The notes beneath the pieces were generated by a model. The model was given only the letters and a program-made list of their open reading frames with translations, did no database searches and had not been told where the DNA came from. 64,000 nt of DNA from Sedimenticola sp. (GTDB lineage Bacteria > Pseudomonadota > Gammaproteobacteria > Chromatiales > Chromatiaceae). The stretch is from contig DRKS01000103.1 in NCBI GenBank assembly GCA_011051655.1, forward strand, positions 1-64,000, read 5' to 3'. Positions 30,995 to 41,717 of this stretch are shown piece by piece (positions within the stretch are counted from its first letter, which is position 1; every line of letters begins with the position of its first letter). The position numbers and the translations under genes were made by a program.

Positions 30995-32260
30995 ATGGTG
31001 GCAAAAGCAGCAAAGGCGGCAAAGGCATCCAAGGCCCCGAAGCCGGAGAAGGTTTTTATCTTTGCCTGGGAAGGCGCCGACAAACGCGGCAAGCGGATCA
31101 AGGGGGAAACCCGCGCGGCAAACCTTGCACTGGTAAGGGCGGAACTGCGCCGGCAGGGCATTACCCCAACCAAGGTAAAGAAAAAGTCCGCATCCCTGTT
31201 TTCATCGCGCAAAAAAGCCATCAAAGCAGGCGACATCGCCGTATTCAGCCGCCAGCTCGCCACCATGATGTCTTCCGGCGTGCCCCTGGTGCAATCCTTC
31301 GATATCGTTGGCCGCGGACACAGCAACCCGAGCATGCAGGATCTTCTGCTGAGCATCAAAGCAGACATCGAGGGCGGCACCGCGCTGGCCCCGGCCCTTG
31401 CAAAGCATCCCCTCTATTTTGACGACCTCTTTTGCAATCTGGTGCAGGCGGGTGAGCAGGCGGGCGTGCTGGAGGACCTGTTGGACAAGATCGCCACCTA
31501 CAAGGAAAAGACCGAATCCATAAAGGGAAAGATAAAAAAGGCCCTGTTTTATCCTACGGCGGTCATCGCCGTAGCCATCCTGGTGACCGCCATCATCATG
31601 ATCTTCGTGATCCCCCAGTTCCAGGAGCTGTTTTCCAGCTTTGGATCGGAACTGCCCGCCTTTACCCAGCTGGTCGTCAATATATCCGAAGTCGTACAGG
31701 AATGGTGGTGGGCCATGCTGCTTGGCACGGTCGGCACCTTGTTCTTTCTCGCCAATCTCTGGAAGCGATCCCGCAAATTCCGCCAGATCCTGGACAAGCT
31801 GTTGTTGAAGGCGCCGATTTTCGGCAACATCGTCCACAAGGCGGCCATTGCACGCTTTGCGCGCACCACGGCCACCATGTTCGCCGCCGGCGTGCCCCTG
31901 GTGGAGGCGCTGGAATCGGTGGCGGGCGCTACCGGCAATGTGATATACGGCGACGCCGTATTGCGCATTCGCGAGGATGTCGCCACCGGGCAGTCCTTTC
32001 AACTGGCCATGAAACAGCAAAATCTTTTCCCCCACATGGTGATTCAGATGGTCGCCATCGGCGAGGAATCCGGCTCCGTGGACGACATGCTTTCCAAGGT
32101 TGCCGATTTTTATGAAGAGGAAGTGGACAACGCCGTGGACGCCCTGAGCAGCCTGCTCGAACCCCTCATCATGGTGGTGCTGGGCGGATTGATCGGCGGC
32201 CTGGTGATCGCCATGTATCTGCCCATCTTCCAGATGGGGCAGGCGGTCCTCGGAAAATAG
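30995..32260 (+). CDS. pilC: Type IV pilus inner-membrane platform protein PilC
   Basis: Inner-membrane platform on which PilB acts. The 421 residues have two T2SSF domains (FSRQLATMMSSGVPLVQSFD near 80 and FARTTATMFAAGVPLVEALE near 285) and three main membrane segments (AVIAVAILVTAIIMIFVIPQ, AMLLGTVGTLFFLANLW and ILEPLIMVVLGGLIGGLVIA-type at the C-terminus). The N-terminus is Ala/Lys-rich (MVAKAAKAAKASKAPKPEKV). It starts 4 nt after pilB. Confidence 0.95.
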   Translation: MVAKAAKAAKASKAPKPEKVFIFAWEGADKRGKRIKGETRAANLALVRAELRRQGITPTKVKKKSASLFSSRKKAIKAGDIAVFSRQLATMMSSGVPLVQSFDIVGRGHSNPSMQDLLLSIKADIEGGTALAPALAKHPLYFDDLFCNLVQAGEQAGVLEDLLDKIATYKEKTESIKGKIKKALFYPTAVIAVAILVTAIIMIFVIPQFQELFSSFGSELPAFTQLVVNISEVVQEWWWAMLLGTVGTLFFLANLWKRSRKFRQILDKLLLKAPIFGNIVHKAAIARFARTTATMFAAGVPLVEALESVAGATGNVIYGDAVLRIREDVATGQSFQLAMKQQNLFPHMVIQMVAIGEESGSVDDMLSKVADFYEEEVDNAVDALSSLLEPLIMVVLGGLIGGLVIAMYLPIFQMGQAVLGK

Positions 32261-32299
32261 CCACGGCTCAAAGGCGGGCAACGGACATTACGCAATCCC

Positions 32300-33172
32300 A
32301 TGGCACTGGCCGATTACTTGCAGCAAAATGCACTGGTGCTATATCTGTACGCCGGCCTGCTGGGATTGGTCGTGGGCAGCTTTTTGAACGTGGTGGTCCA
32401 CCGGCTGCCCATCATGATGGAAAAAGACTGGCGGGCCCAGTGCCTGGAATTCCTTGACCGGCAGAACCAGGCCGAGGAAGACGCCCCCCTCAGCCTCAGC
32501 AAGCCGGGCTCCCGCTGTCCCCACTGCGGCCACCACATCAGGATAATCGAAAACATCCCGGTTCTGAGTTATCTCTTTCTGAAGGGGCGCTGTTCGGCAT
32601 GCGGGGAGCCCATCTCCATACGCTATCCCCTGGTCGAACTGGCCACCTGCCTGCTGTCATTGGCGGTGGTCTGGGGCTTCGGCCTCAGCGGCCAGGCGGC
32701 GGCGGCCCTGCTCCTCACCTGGGCGCTGATTGCCCTCAGCCTGATCGATTTCGATCACAAGCTGCTGCCGGACTCCATCACCCTGCCCTTCCTGTGGCTG
32801 GGTCTGCTGCTCAGCCTGTTCGGCGTCTTCACCGATCCCCGCTCGGCCATCATCGGCGCCGCCGCCGGTTACCTGTCCCTGTGGAGCGTCTATCACCTGT
32901 TTCGGTTGCTGACCGGCAAGGAGGGCATGGGATTTGGCGATTTCAAACTGCTGGCCCTGTTCGGGGCCTGGCTGGGCTGGCAATATCTGCCCCAGATCAT
33001 CATGCTCTCCTCCCTGGTGGGCGCTGTCGTCGGCGTAGGGCTCATCCTGTTGCGGGGCCGCGACCGGAACATCCCCATCCCCTTTGGCCCCTACCTGGCC
33101 GTGGCCGGCTGGATCAGCCTGCTCTGGGGTGAAAAAATCAACCAGGCCTACCTCAACTGGGCCGGATTATGA
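32300..33172 (+). CDS. pilD: Prepilin leader peptidase/N-methyltransferase PilD
   Basis: Polytopic aspartyl protease that cuts prepilin leaders and methylates the new N-terminal Phe; its substrates here are the two pilins upstream. The 290 residues show GLVVGSFLNVVVHRLP at the N-terminus, the two Cys pairs of the cytoplasmic domain (CPHCGHHI and CSACGEPI), and the catalytic Asp residues in LIDFDHKLLPD and GMGFGDFKLLALFGAWLG. About seven membrane segments. It lies 39 nt after pilC. Confidence 0.95.
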   Translation: MALADYLQQNALVLYLYAGLLGLVVGSFLNVVVHRLPIMMEKDWRAQCLEFLDRQNQAEEDAPLSLSKPGSRCPHCGHHIRIIENIPVLSYLFLKGRCSACGEPISIRYPLVELATCLLSLAVVWGFGLSGQAAAALLLTWALIALSLIDFDHKLLPDSITLPFLWLGLLLSLFGVFTDPRSAIIGAAAGYLSLWSVYHLFRLLTGKEGMGFGDFKLLALFGAWLGWQYLPQIIMLSSLVGAVVGVGLILLRGRDRNIPIPFGPYLAVAGWISLLWGEKINQAYLNWAGL

Positions 33173-33253
33173 CCCAAGATCCAAGGCGGGTATGAGATAC
33201 CTTGTCCGGGGCCCCATGCCTTGAACCTTGCGCCTTGAACCTTTAACCTCGCC
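33173..33253. repeat. Heptad repeat array between pilD and coaE
   Basis: Five in-phase units stand directly before the coaE start: CCTTGAA, CCTTGCG, CCTTGAA, CCTTTAA, CCTCGCC (33219-33253). On the left, CCAAG units read in the opposite sense (CCCAAGATCCAAGG, 33173-33186), and GGTAT-GAG-ATACC forms a small hairpin. The design, inverted units around a centre, matches the other arrays, although the unit differs. Confidence 0.75.
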
Positions 33254-33255
33254 CG

Positions 33256-33879
33256 ATGCTCATCATCGGACTCACCGGCGGCATCGGCAGCGGCAAGACC
33301 ACGGTCTGCAAGCTCTTTTCCGACCTTGGCGTTCCCATCATCGATGCCGATCTGGCCGCCCGCGAGGTCGTCGAGCCCGGCCGGCCCGGGCTCGACCGGA
33401 TCGTCCGCCACTTCGGTCCCGAAGTCCTGACGCCGGACGGCGCCCTGGACCGGGCCAAACTCCGCGAACGGGTGTTTTCGGACGAGACCGCCCGCAAAGA
33501 GCTGGAACGGATACTCCACCCCCTGATCCGGGCACGCATGAACGACCAGCTTGCCCGACTCCAGGCACCCTACGTCATTCTGGCCATACCGTTGTTGCTG
33601 GAGGCCGGTCAAAGGGACCAGGTCGACCGGGTACTGGTCATTGATGCCGGGGAATCCCAGCAGATCGCCAGGGCATGCCGGCGGGACGGCCAGGATGAGG
33701 CCCGGGTCCGGGCCATACTGAAGGCCCAATGCAGCAGAAAAGATCGGCTGGCGGCGGCAGATGATGTAATCTATAACACCGGCGGCCTGGAGGAGCTCAA
33801 GCCCCAGGTCGTCCAAATGCACAACCATTACTTGCGGCTCGCCGCCGGAAAAGGCACGGAAACAGCATGTCCGACCTGA
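33256..33879 (+). CDS. coaE: Dephospho-CoA kinase
   Basis: Last step of coenzyme A synthesis. The 207 residues carry the P-loop GLTGGIGSGKTTVCKLF, DADLAAREVVEPG (substrate Asp), and the lid/CoA region HPLIRARMNDQLARLQAPYVILAIPLLLEAG. Its reading frame overlaps zapD by 13 nt. The pilD-coaE-zapD-yacG order is conserved in gammaproteobacteria. Confidence 0.95.
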   Translation: MLIIGLTGGIGSGKTTVCKLFSDLGVPIIDADLAAREVVEPGRPGLDRIVRHFGPEVLTPDGALDRAKLRERVFSDETARKELERILHPLIRARMNDQLARLQAPYVILAIPLLLEAGQRDQVDRVLVIDAGESQQIARACRRDGQDEARVRAILKAQCSRKDRLAAADDVIYNTGGLEELKPQVVQMHNHYLRLAAGKGTETACPT

Positions 33880-34634
33880 TCATCTACGAGCACCCCCTGA
33901 ATGAGCGGATCCGGACCCTGCTGCGCCTCGAGCACCTGTTCGAACGCATCGCCTTTCATATGCCCCGGCCCGAAACCTGGAGCAGCCGCGCCGCCATCAA
34001 CGGCCTGCTGGACATCATCAACATTCTCACCCGGGCGGATATCAAATCCGAGGTCATTAAAGAGCTGGAGCGCCACAGCGCAAGCCTCGACAGGATTCGC
34101 GCCGCCCCGGGCATCGACATGCAGCGCCTGGGCAGCATCCTGAAAGAGCTGGAGATCAATACGGCAAGGCTGCGCCAGTTGAACGGCCAGATCGGCCGCA
34201 ACCTGCGCGAGAACGATTTTCTCAACGGCATTATGCAACGGTCGGGGATTCCCGGCGGCAACTGCGCCTTCGACCTGCCCCACTATCACTATTGGCTGAG
34301 GCAACCCCACGACAGGAGGCTGGAGGACCTGCGGCGCTGGTTCTGTGAACTGGAGCCCCTGCAAATGGCCACCCGGCTGCTGCTGACGCTGACCAGGGAC
34401 TGCGCCGGCGCCACCAGGGTGCAAGCCAGCGGCGGCATGTTCCAGCATACCCTGGAATCCCAGGCGCCGGCCCAGCTCATTCGCGTCGGGCTCCCCAGGG
34501 AATCCGGCCTCTTCCCCGAGATCAGCGGCGGCAAGCACCGGTTCACCATCCGGTTTCTGGAGCCCGAGGAGATCGGCCGCCCCGCCCAGACCCAACAGGA
34601 TGTGGAGTTCTCCCTGACCTGCTGCATCTTCTGA
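33867..34634 (+). CDS. zapD: Cell division protein ZapD
   Basis: FtsZ-bundling factor that stabilises the Z-ring. The 255 residues match the family: IIYEHPLNERIRTLLRLEHL at the N-terminus, GLLDIINILTRADIKSEVIKELER and GNCAFDLPHYHYWL in the middle, and the beta-rich C-terminal FtsZ-binding domain ending VEFSLTCCIF. Partner FtsZ is encoded at 43-44 kb. Co-translated with coaE and followed 3 nt later by yacG. Confidence 0.93.
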   Translation: MSDLIIYEHPLNERIRTLLRLEHLFERIAFHMPRPETWSSRAAINGLLDIINILTRADIKSEVIKELERHSASLDRIRAAPGIDMQRLGSILKELEINTARLRQLNGQIGRNLRENDFLNGIMQRSGIPGGNCAFDLPHYHYWLRQPHDRRLEDLRRWFCELEPLQMATRLLLTLTRDCAGATRVQASGGMFQHTLESQAPAQLIRVGLPRESGLFPEISGGKHRFTIRFLEPEEIGRPAQTQQDVEFSLTCCIF

Positions 34635-34637
34635 TCC

Positions 34638-34838
34638 ATGGTTTCAATGCCGGAATCAAAGCCCCAAACGCCCTGCCCCACCTGCGGCAAGGCCGTCACC
34701 TGGTCCGAGGCATCGCCCTGGCGTCCCTTCTGCAGCGAGCGCTGCCGGCTGATCGACCTGGGGGACTGGCTGGAGGAAAGGCACCGCATTCCCGGGCGGG
34801 ACACCGCCTTCTTGCCGCCGGACGAAAACCAGCACTGA
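34638..34838 (+). CDS. yacG: DNA gyrase inhibitor YacG
   Basis: Small zinc protein that binds GyrB and inhibits gyrase. The 66 residues carry four Cys ligands, [10 protein letters not shown] and [17 protein letters not shown], the family signature. The start could be Met4 (34647). The TGA stop falls within the left terminal repeat of a MITE-like element (34835-35004), so the present C-terminus (DENQH) may have been set by that insertion. Confidence 0.92.
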   Translation: MVSMPESKPQTPCPTCGKAVTWSEASPWRPFCSERCRLIDLGDWLEERHRIPGRDTAFLPPDENQH

Positions 34839-35004
34839 GGAGCCTGTCGGATTTAGGATGAACTGGCTGCACAAGCGGGAGAGTGGCTCAAATATCCCCG
34901 GTTTTTCGTTGCGTAGGCCCACTATGCGCCTCAAAACCGAGAATATTTGCGCTCACTCTCCCACTCCCTCGCTGCAATCCACTTAAATCCGACAGACTCC
35001 TGAG
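34835..35004. mobile_element. MITE-like element, about 170 bp, imperfect inverted repeat
   Basis: The ends are AGGAGCCTGTCGGATTTA (34838-34855) and the complement of AGGAGTCTGTCGGATTTA (34984-35001), differing at one base. The similarity continues inward at lower identity (GGGAGAGTG, AAATAT, CGGTTTT blocks on both arms) so the whole segment folds into one long hairpin, with a small inner hairpin around GGCCCACTATGCGCC. No ORF is present. It lies between yacG and the convergent Nudix gene and may also act as a terminator for both. Confidence 0.8.
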
Positions 35005-35009
35005 AATCC

Positions 35010-35951
35010 TCACTCCGGCCACAGCCCGCTGATGCCGGCAATCCCCTGGGCGCCGCTATCCTGTGCCCGGGCGATCATTCCGACCCGCATTCCGCCCAGG
35101 GCATAGACCGGCAACAGCGCCTCCCCGGCCAGATCTGAAAACCTCTCCCAGCCCAGGGGGCGGGCCTGGGGATGACTGGCCGTGGGCAGCACCGGGGAGA
35201 GCACGGCGAAATCCAGCCCCAGCCCGGCGGCCCTGGCCAGCTCGGCGGCATTATGACAGGAGGCCGCCACCAAAAGGCCACCGCCCGGGGGGCGTTTACG
35301 CAGCCCCCCCAGTTGCCGGGCGCTGAGGTGAACCCCGTCCGCCCCCAAGGCCCGGGCCAGCCCCGGAGAGGCGTTGAGCAGCAGCCGCGCCCCATAACGC
35401 CGGCACAGCCCCAGCGCTGCCTCCGCCAGGCGGCGGAACTCATCCGCCGGCAGTGATCTGGCGCGAAGCTGCACCAGGCCGATCCCGCCCTCCAGCGCCC
35501 GTTCGAGCCGCCCCAGAAAGGTCCCCCGGTCCGCCGGGTCGGCCCCGGTAATGAGATAACGGTCCGGGAGCTGCAGCGCCATGGCGATGGGACCATCGGC
35601 GGGCGGAAGGGGATAGCGGCCCAGTTCCTCCGGCCGCACCCAGGCGAGGGGCTGCCCCTCCCGGCCCTCGGCCGCGCCGGTAAACGAGGTAACCCTGTGG
35701 GCATCCAGCAATACGCTGCGGTCAGGATAATGATGGGTAATGCGAATCAGCGGGCGATGGGCGCGCACCTCCAGCCCCAGCTCCTCGCGCACCTCCCGCT
35801 TCAGGGCCTGGGACAGGGTCTCCCCCGGCTCCAGCTTGCCCCCGGGAAACTCCCACAGCCCGCCCTGGTGGGCATGGGCCGGCCGGCGGCCGATCAGCAC
35901 CCGGCCCCGGCCATCCTCGATGACGGCTACCGCCACATGAAGAACAGTCAT
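35010..35951 (-). CDS. Nudix hydrolase (MutT-like) fused to TenI/ThiE-like domain
   Basis: The 313-residue fusion has an N-terminal MutT-type Nudix domain (residues 1-130) with an intact box, GGKLEPGETLSQALKREVREELG, suggesting 8-oxo-dGTP hydrolysis. The C-terminal TIM-barrel (about 133-310) resembles thiamine phosphate synthase: YLITG, GIGLVQLRARSLP, GADGVHLSARQLG, and SPVLPTASHP. The ThiE pyrophosphate-site motif NDR reads LLNAS, and QLRxK reads QLRAR, so it is closer to TenI than to active ThiE. This fusion is known in proteobacteria; the job of the second domain is unclear. mutT near secA matches the E. coli order. Reads from argJ across a heptad array. Confidence 0.88.
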   Translation of the reverse strand: MTVLHVAVAVIEDGRGRVLIGRRPAHAHQGGLWEFPGGKLEPGETLSQALKREVREELGLEVRAHRPLIRITHHYPDRSVLLDAHRVTSFTGAAEGREGQPLAWVRPEELGRYPLPPADGPIAMALQLPDRYLITGADPADRGTFLGRLERALEGGIGLVQLRARSLPADEFRRLAEAALGLCRRYGARLLLNASPGLARALGADGVHLSARQLGGLRKRPPGGGLLVAASCHNAAELARAAGLGLDFAVLSPVLPTASHPQARPLGWERFSDLAGEALLPVYALGGMRVGMIARAQDSGAQGIAGISGLWPE

Positions 35952-35957
35952 CGGTTT

Positions 35958-36116
35958 TTAGTTGTTGGTTTTCAGTGATCAGTTGTCAGTTATCAGTTAT
36001 CAGTTATCAGTTTTCAGTGGTCAGTGGTCAGAGTGCAACTGACAATGCTAAACACTCCCCCTGACCACTGAAAACTGAAAACTGATAACTGATAACTGAT
36101 AACTGACCACCCGACT
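35958..36116. repeat. Heptad repeat palindrome between argJ and the Nudix gene
   Basis: Left arm: about eleven 7-bp units from 35958, mainly TCAGTTA, TCAGTTT and TCAGTGG (35972-36034 are nine strict TCAG units). Right arm: CTGACCA, CTGAAAA x2, CTGATAA x3, CTGACCA (36061-36109), the reverse complements. The arms pair over more than 30 bases and the centre adds GAGTG/CACTC (36031-36035 and 36052-36056). The array fills the 164-bp gap from the argJ stop to near the Nudix start. Confidence 0.95.
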
Positions 36117-37333
36117 CAGGTACGGTATTCGGCATTGATGCGGACATAGTCGTAGGAGAGATCGCAGGTGAGCACGCGGGCGCCGGCCTCACCGCGCCCC
36201 AGCGCCACCCGGATGCTGAATTCGGCCTGGCTCATCACGGCCTGTCCCGCCTCCTCCCTGTAGTCATCGGCGCGGCCGCCGGCGCGCACGATGCAGACAT
36301 CGTCCAGCCAGATCCGGACCCGTTCGATGGCCAGGTCCTCCACCCCCGCCCGGCCCGTCGCCGCCAGGATGCGGCCCCAGTTGGGATCGGAGGCAAACAG
36401 CGCTGTTTTGACCAGAGGAGAGTGGGCGATGGTGTAGGCCACATCCCGCGCCTCGGCCTCATCCCGGGCCTCTTCCACCAGCACCTCCACCAGCTTGGTG
36501 GCCCCTTCGCCGTCACGCACGATGGCGCGGGCCAGCTCCATGCAGACCCCGGTCACCGCCTCGCACAGCCCCCGGTAGGCGGCGCTCCCCCGCGCCGTTA
36601 TCGGCGCGGCCCCGCCGGCGCCGCTGGCCATGAGCACGCAGGCGTCATTGGTGGAGGTGTCGCCGTCCACGGTGATGGAATTGAAGGAGGGGGCCACCGC
36701 CTGCCCCAGGCAGTCCCGCAACAGGGCGGGATCCACCGCCGCATCGGTGGCCACATAGGCCAGCATGGTGGCCATGTCCGGCCGGATCATGCCCGACCCC
36801 TTGGCCATGCCGGTGACCCTGATGGGACGGCCATCCACTTCAAATTGCCAAAACGCCAGCTTGGGTACGGTATCGGTGGTCATGATGGCGCGGGCAGCCT
36901 CCGCCCAGCCCTCTTCGCTCAGGGCCTCCACCGCCCGGGGCAGGGCCTCGATCAACCGGCCCAGGGGCAGGCGCTCGCCGATAACCCCGGTGGAAAAAGG
37001 CAGCACCCGGCCGGGGTCGCAACCGACGATCCCGGCCAGGCCCTTGCAGCTCGCCCGGGCGTCCTCCAGACCGGCTGCGCCTGTGCCCGCATTGGCATTG
37101 CCGGAATTGATCAGCAAATAGCGCGGGGCCTTCGCCTCCAGGTGCTCCCGCGCCGTCACCACCGGCGCGGCGCAGAAGGCGTTGCGGGTGAACACCGCCG
37201 CGCAGGCCGCCCCCTCCGCCAGTTCGATCACCACCAGGTCGTCCCGGCCGGGATATTTGATCCCCGCGGCGGCGGCGCCGAGGCGAATCCCCGGAATGGG
37301 AAGGAAAGACGGATCAGCCCGGGTCATCACCAA
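36116..37333 (-). CDS. argJ: Bifunctional glutamate N-acetyltransferase/amino-acid acetyltransferase
   Basis: Arginine synthesis: transfers acetyl from N-acetylornithine to glutamate, and in bifunctional forms uses acetyl-CoA. The 405-residue precursor self-cleaves at the Ala-Thr bond in the RPDMATMLAYVATDA segment, and the new N-terminal Thr is the nucleophile. Other family motifs: LLINSGNANAGTG, FSTGVIGERLP, MTTDTVPK and SFNSITVDGDTSTND. The start is Met1 or Met3 (MTRADPSFLPIPG). Mono- or bifunctionality cannot be settled from sequence. Confidence 0.95.
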   Translation of the reverse strand: MVMTRADPSFLPIPGIRLGAAAAGIKYPGRDDLVVIELAEGAACAAVFTRNAFCAAPVVTAREHLEAKAPRYLLINSGNANAGTGAAGLEDARASCKGLAGIVGCDPGRVLPFSTGVIGERLPLGRLIEALPRAVEALSEEGWAEAARAIMTTDTVPKLAFWQFEVDGRPIRVTGMAKGSGMIRPDMATMLAYVATDAAVDPALLRDCLGQAVAPSFNSITVDGDTSTNDACVLMASGAGGAAPITARGSAAYRGLCEAVTGVCMELARAIVRDGEGATKLVEVLVEEARDEAEARDVAYTIAHSPLVKTALFASDPNWGRILAATGRAGVEDLAIERVRIWLDDVCIVRAGGRADDYREEAGQAVMSQAEFSIRVALGRGEAGARVLTCDLSYDYVRINAEYRT

Positions 37334-37428
37334 TCAGCGCCCTCAGGCAACAAGGCATGGAAATCGCCTGACACCACCCCTGAAAACGCCTGACCAGTGA
37401 TTATCCAGGAACGAAGAGCACATGATGC

Positions 37429-40248
<2,820 letters not shown>

Positions 40249-40350
40249 GAAAAAGGATTCCGTTGGGGTAAATCTAAAGAAAGATGGGGGATGATAGCGT
40301 AAATTCAACCGGCTTGCTGCCGGTTGAAGGCAACAAGTCACGAGATAACC

Positions 40351-40747
40351 GTTTACAGTTTACGGTTAACCCGCATTTCTCACCAGGCGGACCCAGTTAA
40401 TTGAGAAATTTATGAAATTCAATGTACTTAGCCTCATAAGGTGATGGCGGTTAATTTATACTCTGTCCTATTTGGTTTTTGGAACAATCTGGCTTCGCAT
40501 CTTGAACGATCAACCTTGAAGCATAGCTACAGCTATGCTTCGGCGGCCGATCGTCCAACCTGCTTCGCCAGCTTGCCCCAAAAATCCAAATCCTGGTGAG
40601 AAATGCGGGTTAACGGTTGACAGTTAAAAAAACAGTAAGCCAATAAATGGGCAGCATTCAGATGCCGGGATTGAATATGGTTCAGGAAGGCGCCAAATAA
40701 ATTTGGGTCAAGTTGAAAAACCGTCAACCGTAAACTGTAAACGCCTG
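40351..40747. repeat. Heptad repeat array upstream of secA, split by a MITE
   Basis: Left arm GTTTACA, GTTTACG, G-TTAA (40351-40369) continues after the inserted element as CG, GTTGACA, GTTAAAA (40614-40629). The right arm is CCGTCAA, CCGTAAA, CTGTAAA (40721-40741), the reverse complement. Between them, about 90 bp (40630-40720) has no recognised feature. Units are the same as in the array after nth (11117-11144). The whole 40249-40748 gap between secA and the M23 gene is accounted for by this array and the element. Confidence 0.85.
40370..40609. mobile_element. MITE-like element (240 bp) flanked by TTAA duplication
   Basis: Perfect 18-bp terminal inverted repeats, CCCGCATTTCTCACCAGG (40370-40387) and CCTGGTGAGAAATGCGGG (40592-40609), flanked by TTAA on both sides (40366-40369, 40610-40613). 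The right half is itself an imperfect long hairpin centred on the perfect 11-bp stem GAAGCATAGCT/AGCTATGCTTC (40518-40541). There is no transposase ORF. TTAA duplication with CC-starting ends suggests mobilisation by an IS1380/piggyBac-like transposase; that family assignment is inference. Confidence 0.88.
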
Positions 40748-40748
40748 T

Positions 40749-41681
40749 TTATTTGCTGGCGCGGAGGTACTTCCAGGGATTCACGGGCCTGCCGTTGTTC
40801 AGCACCTCGAAATGGACGTGCGGCCCGGTAGAGCGCCCGGTAGAGCCCATGGTGGCAATAACCTGACCCTTGGCGACCCGCTCCCCCACCTTCACCAGCA
40901 GTTTGCCGTTATGGCCGTAACGGGTGGAATAGCCATTGCCGTGGTTGATCTCCACCATTTTGCCATAGCCGTAGCGCTTGCCCGACCAGGCAACCACGCC
41001 GGCCGCCACTGAGATCACGTCCGCGCCCTTGCGACCCGCGAAATCAACCCCCTGGTGAAAGGCCCTCTTGCCCGTAAAGGGATCCTTGCGGTAACCGAAA
41101 CGGGAAGAGATCCAGCCCTTTTTCACCGGCCGGCCGGTTGGATGGACATCCTGTTGCAGCCTGCGGTTCATGATCAGCTCTTCCATGAAATCGAGCTTGT
41201 GCTCCCGGTCATCGATGGTCCGCGACAGCGCCTGCAGATCGGACAACAACTCCGAGAGTTCCACCGATTCGGCAGAGTCCGAGGCGTCCAGGCCACCCAC
41301 CGCGGGAGGCGTGGAAAAATCGAACTCCCCCTGGTCCAGCAGGCCGATCTTGGCCAGGCGTTCACCCAGCGCATCCAGGCGCATGATATGGGATTGCATC
41401 TGCCCCAGCCGCAGCGCCAGCGCATCCAGATGCTCGCGGGTCTGCTCCCGGACCTCCCGGATAGTCCGCCGCTGATCATCCAGCGCCGCCTGCAGGACGA
41501 GATCCACCGGCTCCACCGCCGACGCCGTCTTTGCATGATCGAGGCCCAGCCTGTAGCCGGCCCAGCCCATGCCGCCGGAGACGCCGGCCAGCAACAGCAA
41601 CAGCATCGTCACCACCAGCCCCACGCTGACTTTTATGCTGCCGGTCTTATTGTGAAACCCGGTAAAGAGTATGATATTCAT
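40749..41681 (-). CDS. M23-family peptidoglycan metalloendopeptidase, membrane-anchored
   Basis: Envelope protein with an N-terminal membrane anchor (VSVGLVVTMLLLLLAGVSGG), a coiled-coil stretch (about residues 60-165) and a C-terminal LytM/M23 domain. The zinc ligands are intact: HQGVDFAGRKG (H-x3-D) and GPHVHFEV (H-x-H). It should therefore be catalytic, unlike degenerate EnvC/NlpD-type activators. The 310-residue form starts at the ATG at 41681; an upstream ATG at 41753 would cross into dciA. This gene type commonly sits between dciA and secA in gammaproteobacteria. Confidence 0.9.
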   Translation of the reverse strand: MNIILFTGFHNKTGSIKVSVGLVVTMLLLLLAGVSGGMGWAGYRLGLDHAKTASAVEPVDLVLQAALDDQRRTIREVREQTREHLDALALRLGQMQSHIMRLDALGERLAKIGLLDQGEFDFSTPPAVGGLDASDSAESVELSELLSDLQALSRTIDDREHKLDFMEELIMNRRLQQDVHPTGRPVKKGWISSRFGYRKDPFTGKRAFHQGVDFAGRKGADVISVAAGVVAWSGKRYGYGKMVEINHGNGYSTRYGHNGKLLVKVGERVAKGQVIATMGSTGRSTGPHVHFEVLNNGRPVNPWKYLRASK

Positions 41682-41717
41682 AAAAGCGCCTGCACCTACA
41701 ATCAACCCGGCTGAATC

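Noticed and set aside
36040-36060. Rho-independent terminator for argJ in the heptad palindrome
   Set aside because: The long stem lacks a following U-run; it was described as a repeat instead.
40533-40727. 64-codon minus-strand frame upstream of secA, possible SecM-like regulator
   Set aside because: It runs from the spacer of the heptad array into the MITE, has no signal peptide and lacks the SecM arrest motif. Probably chance.
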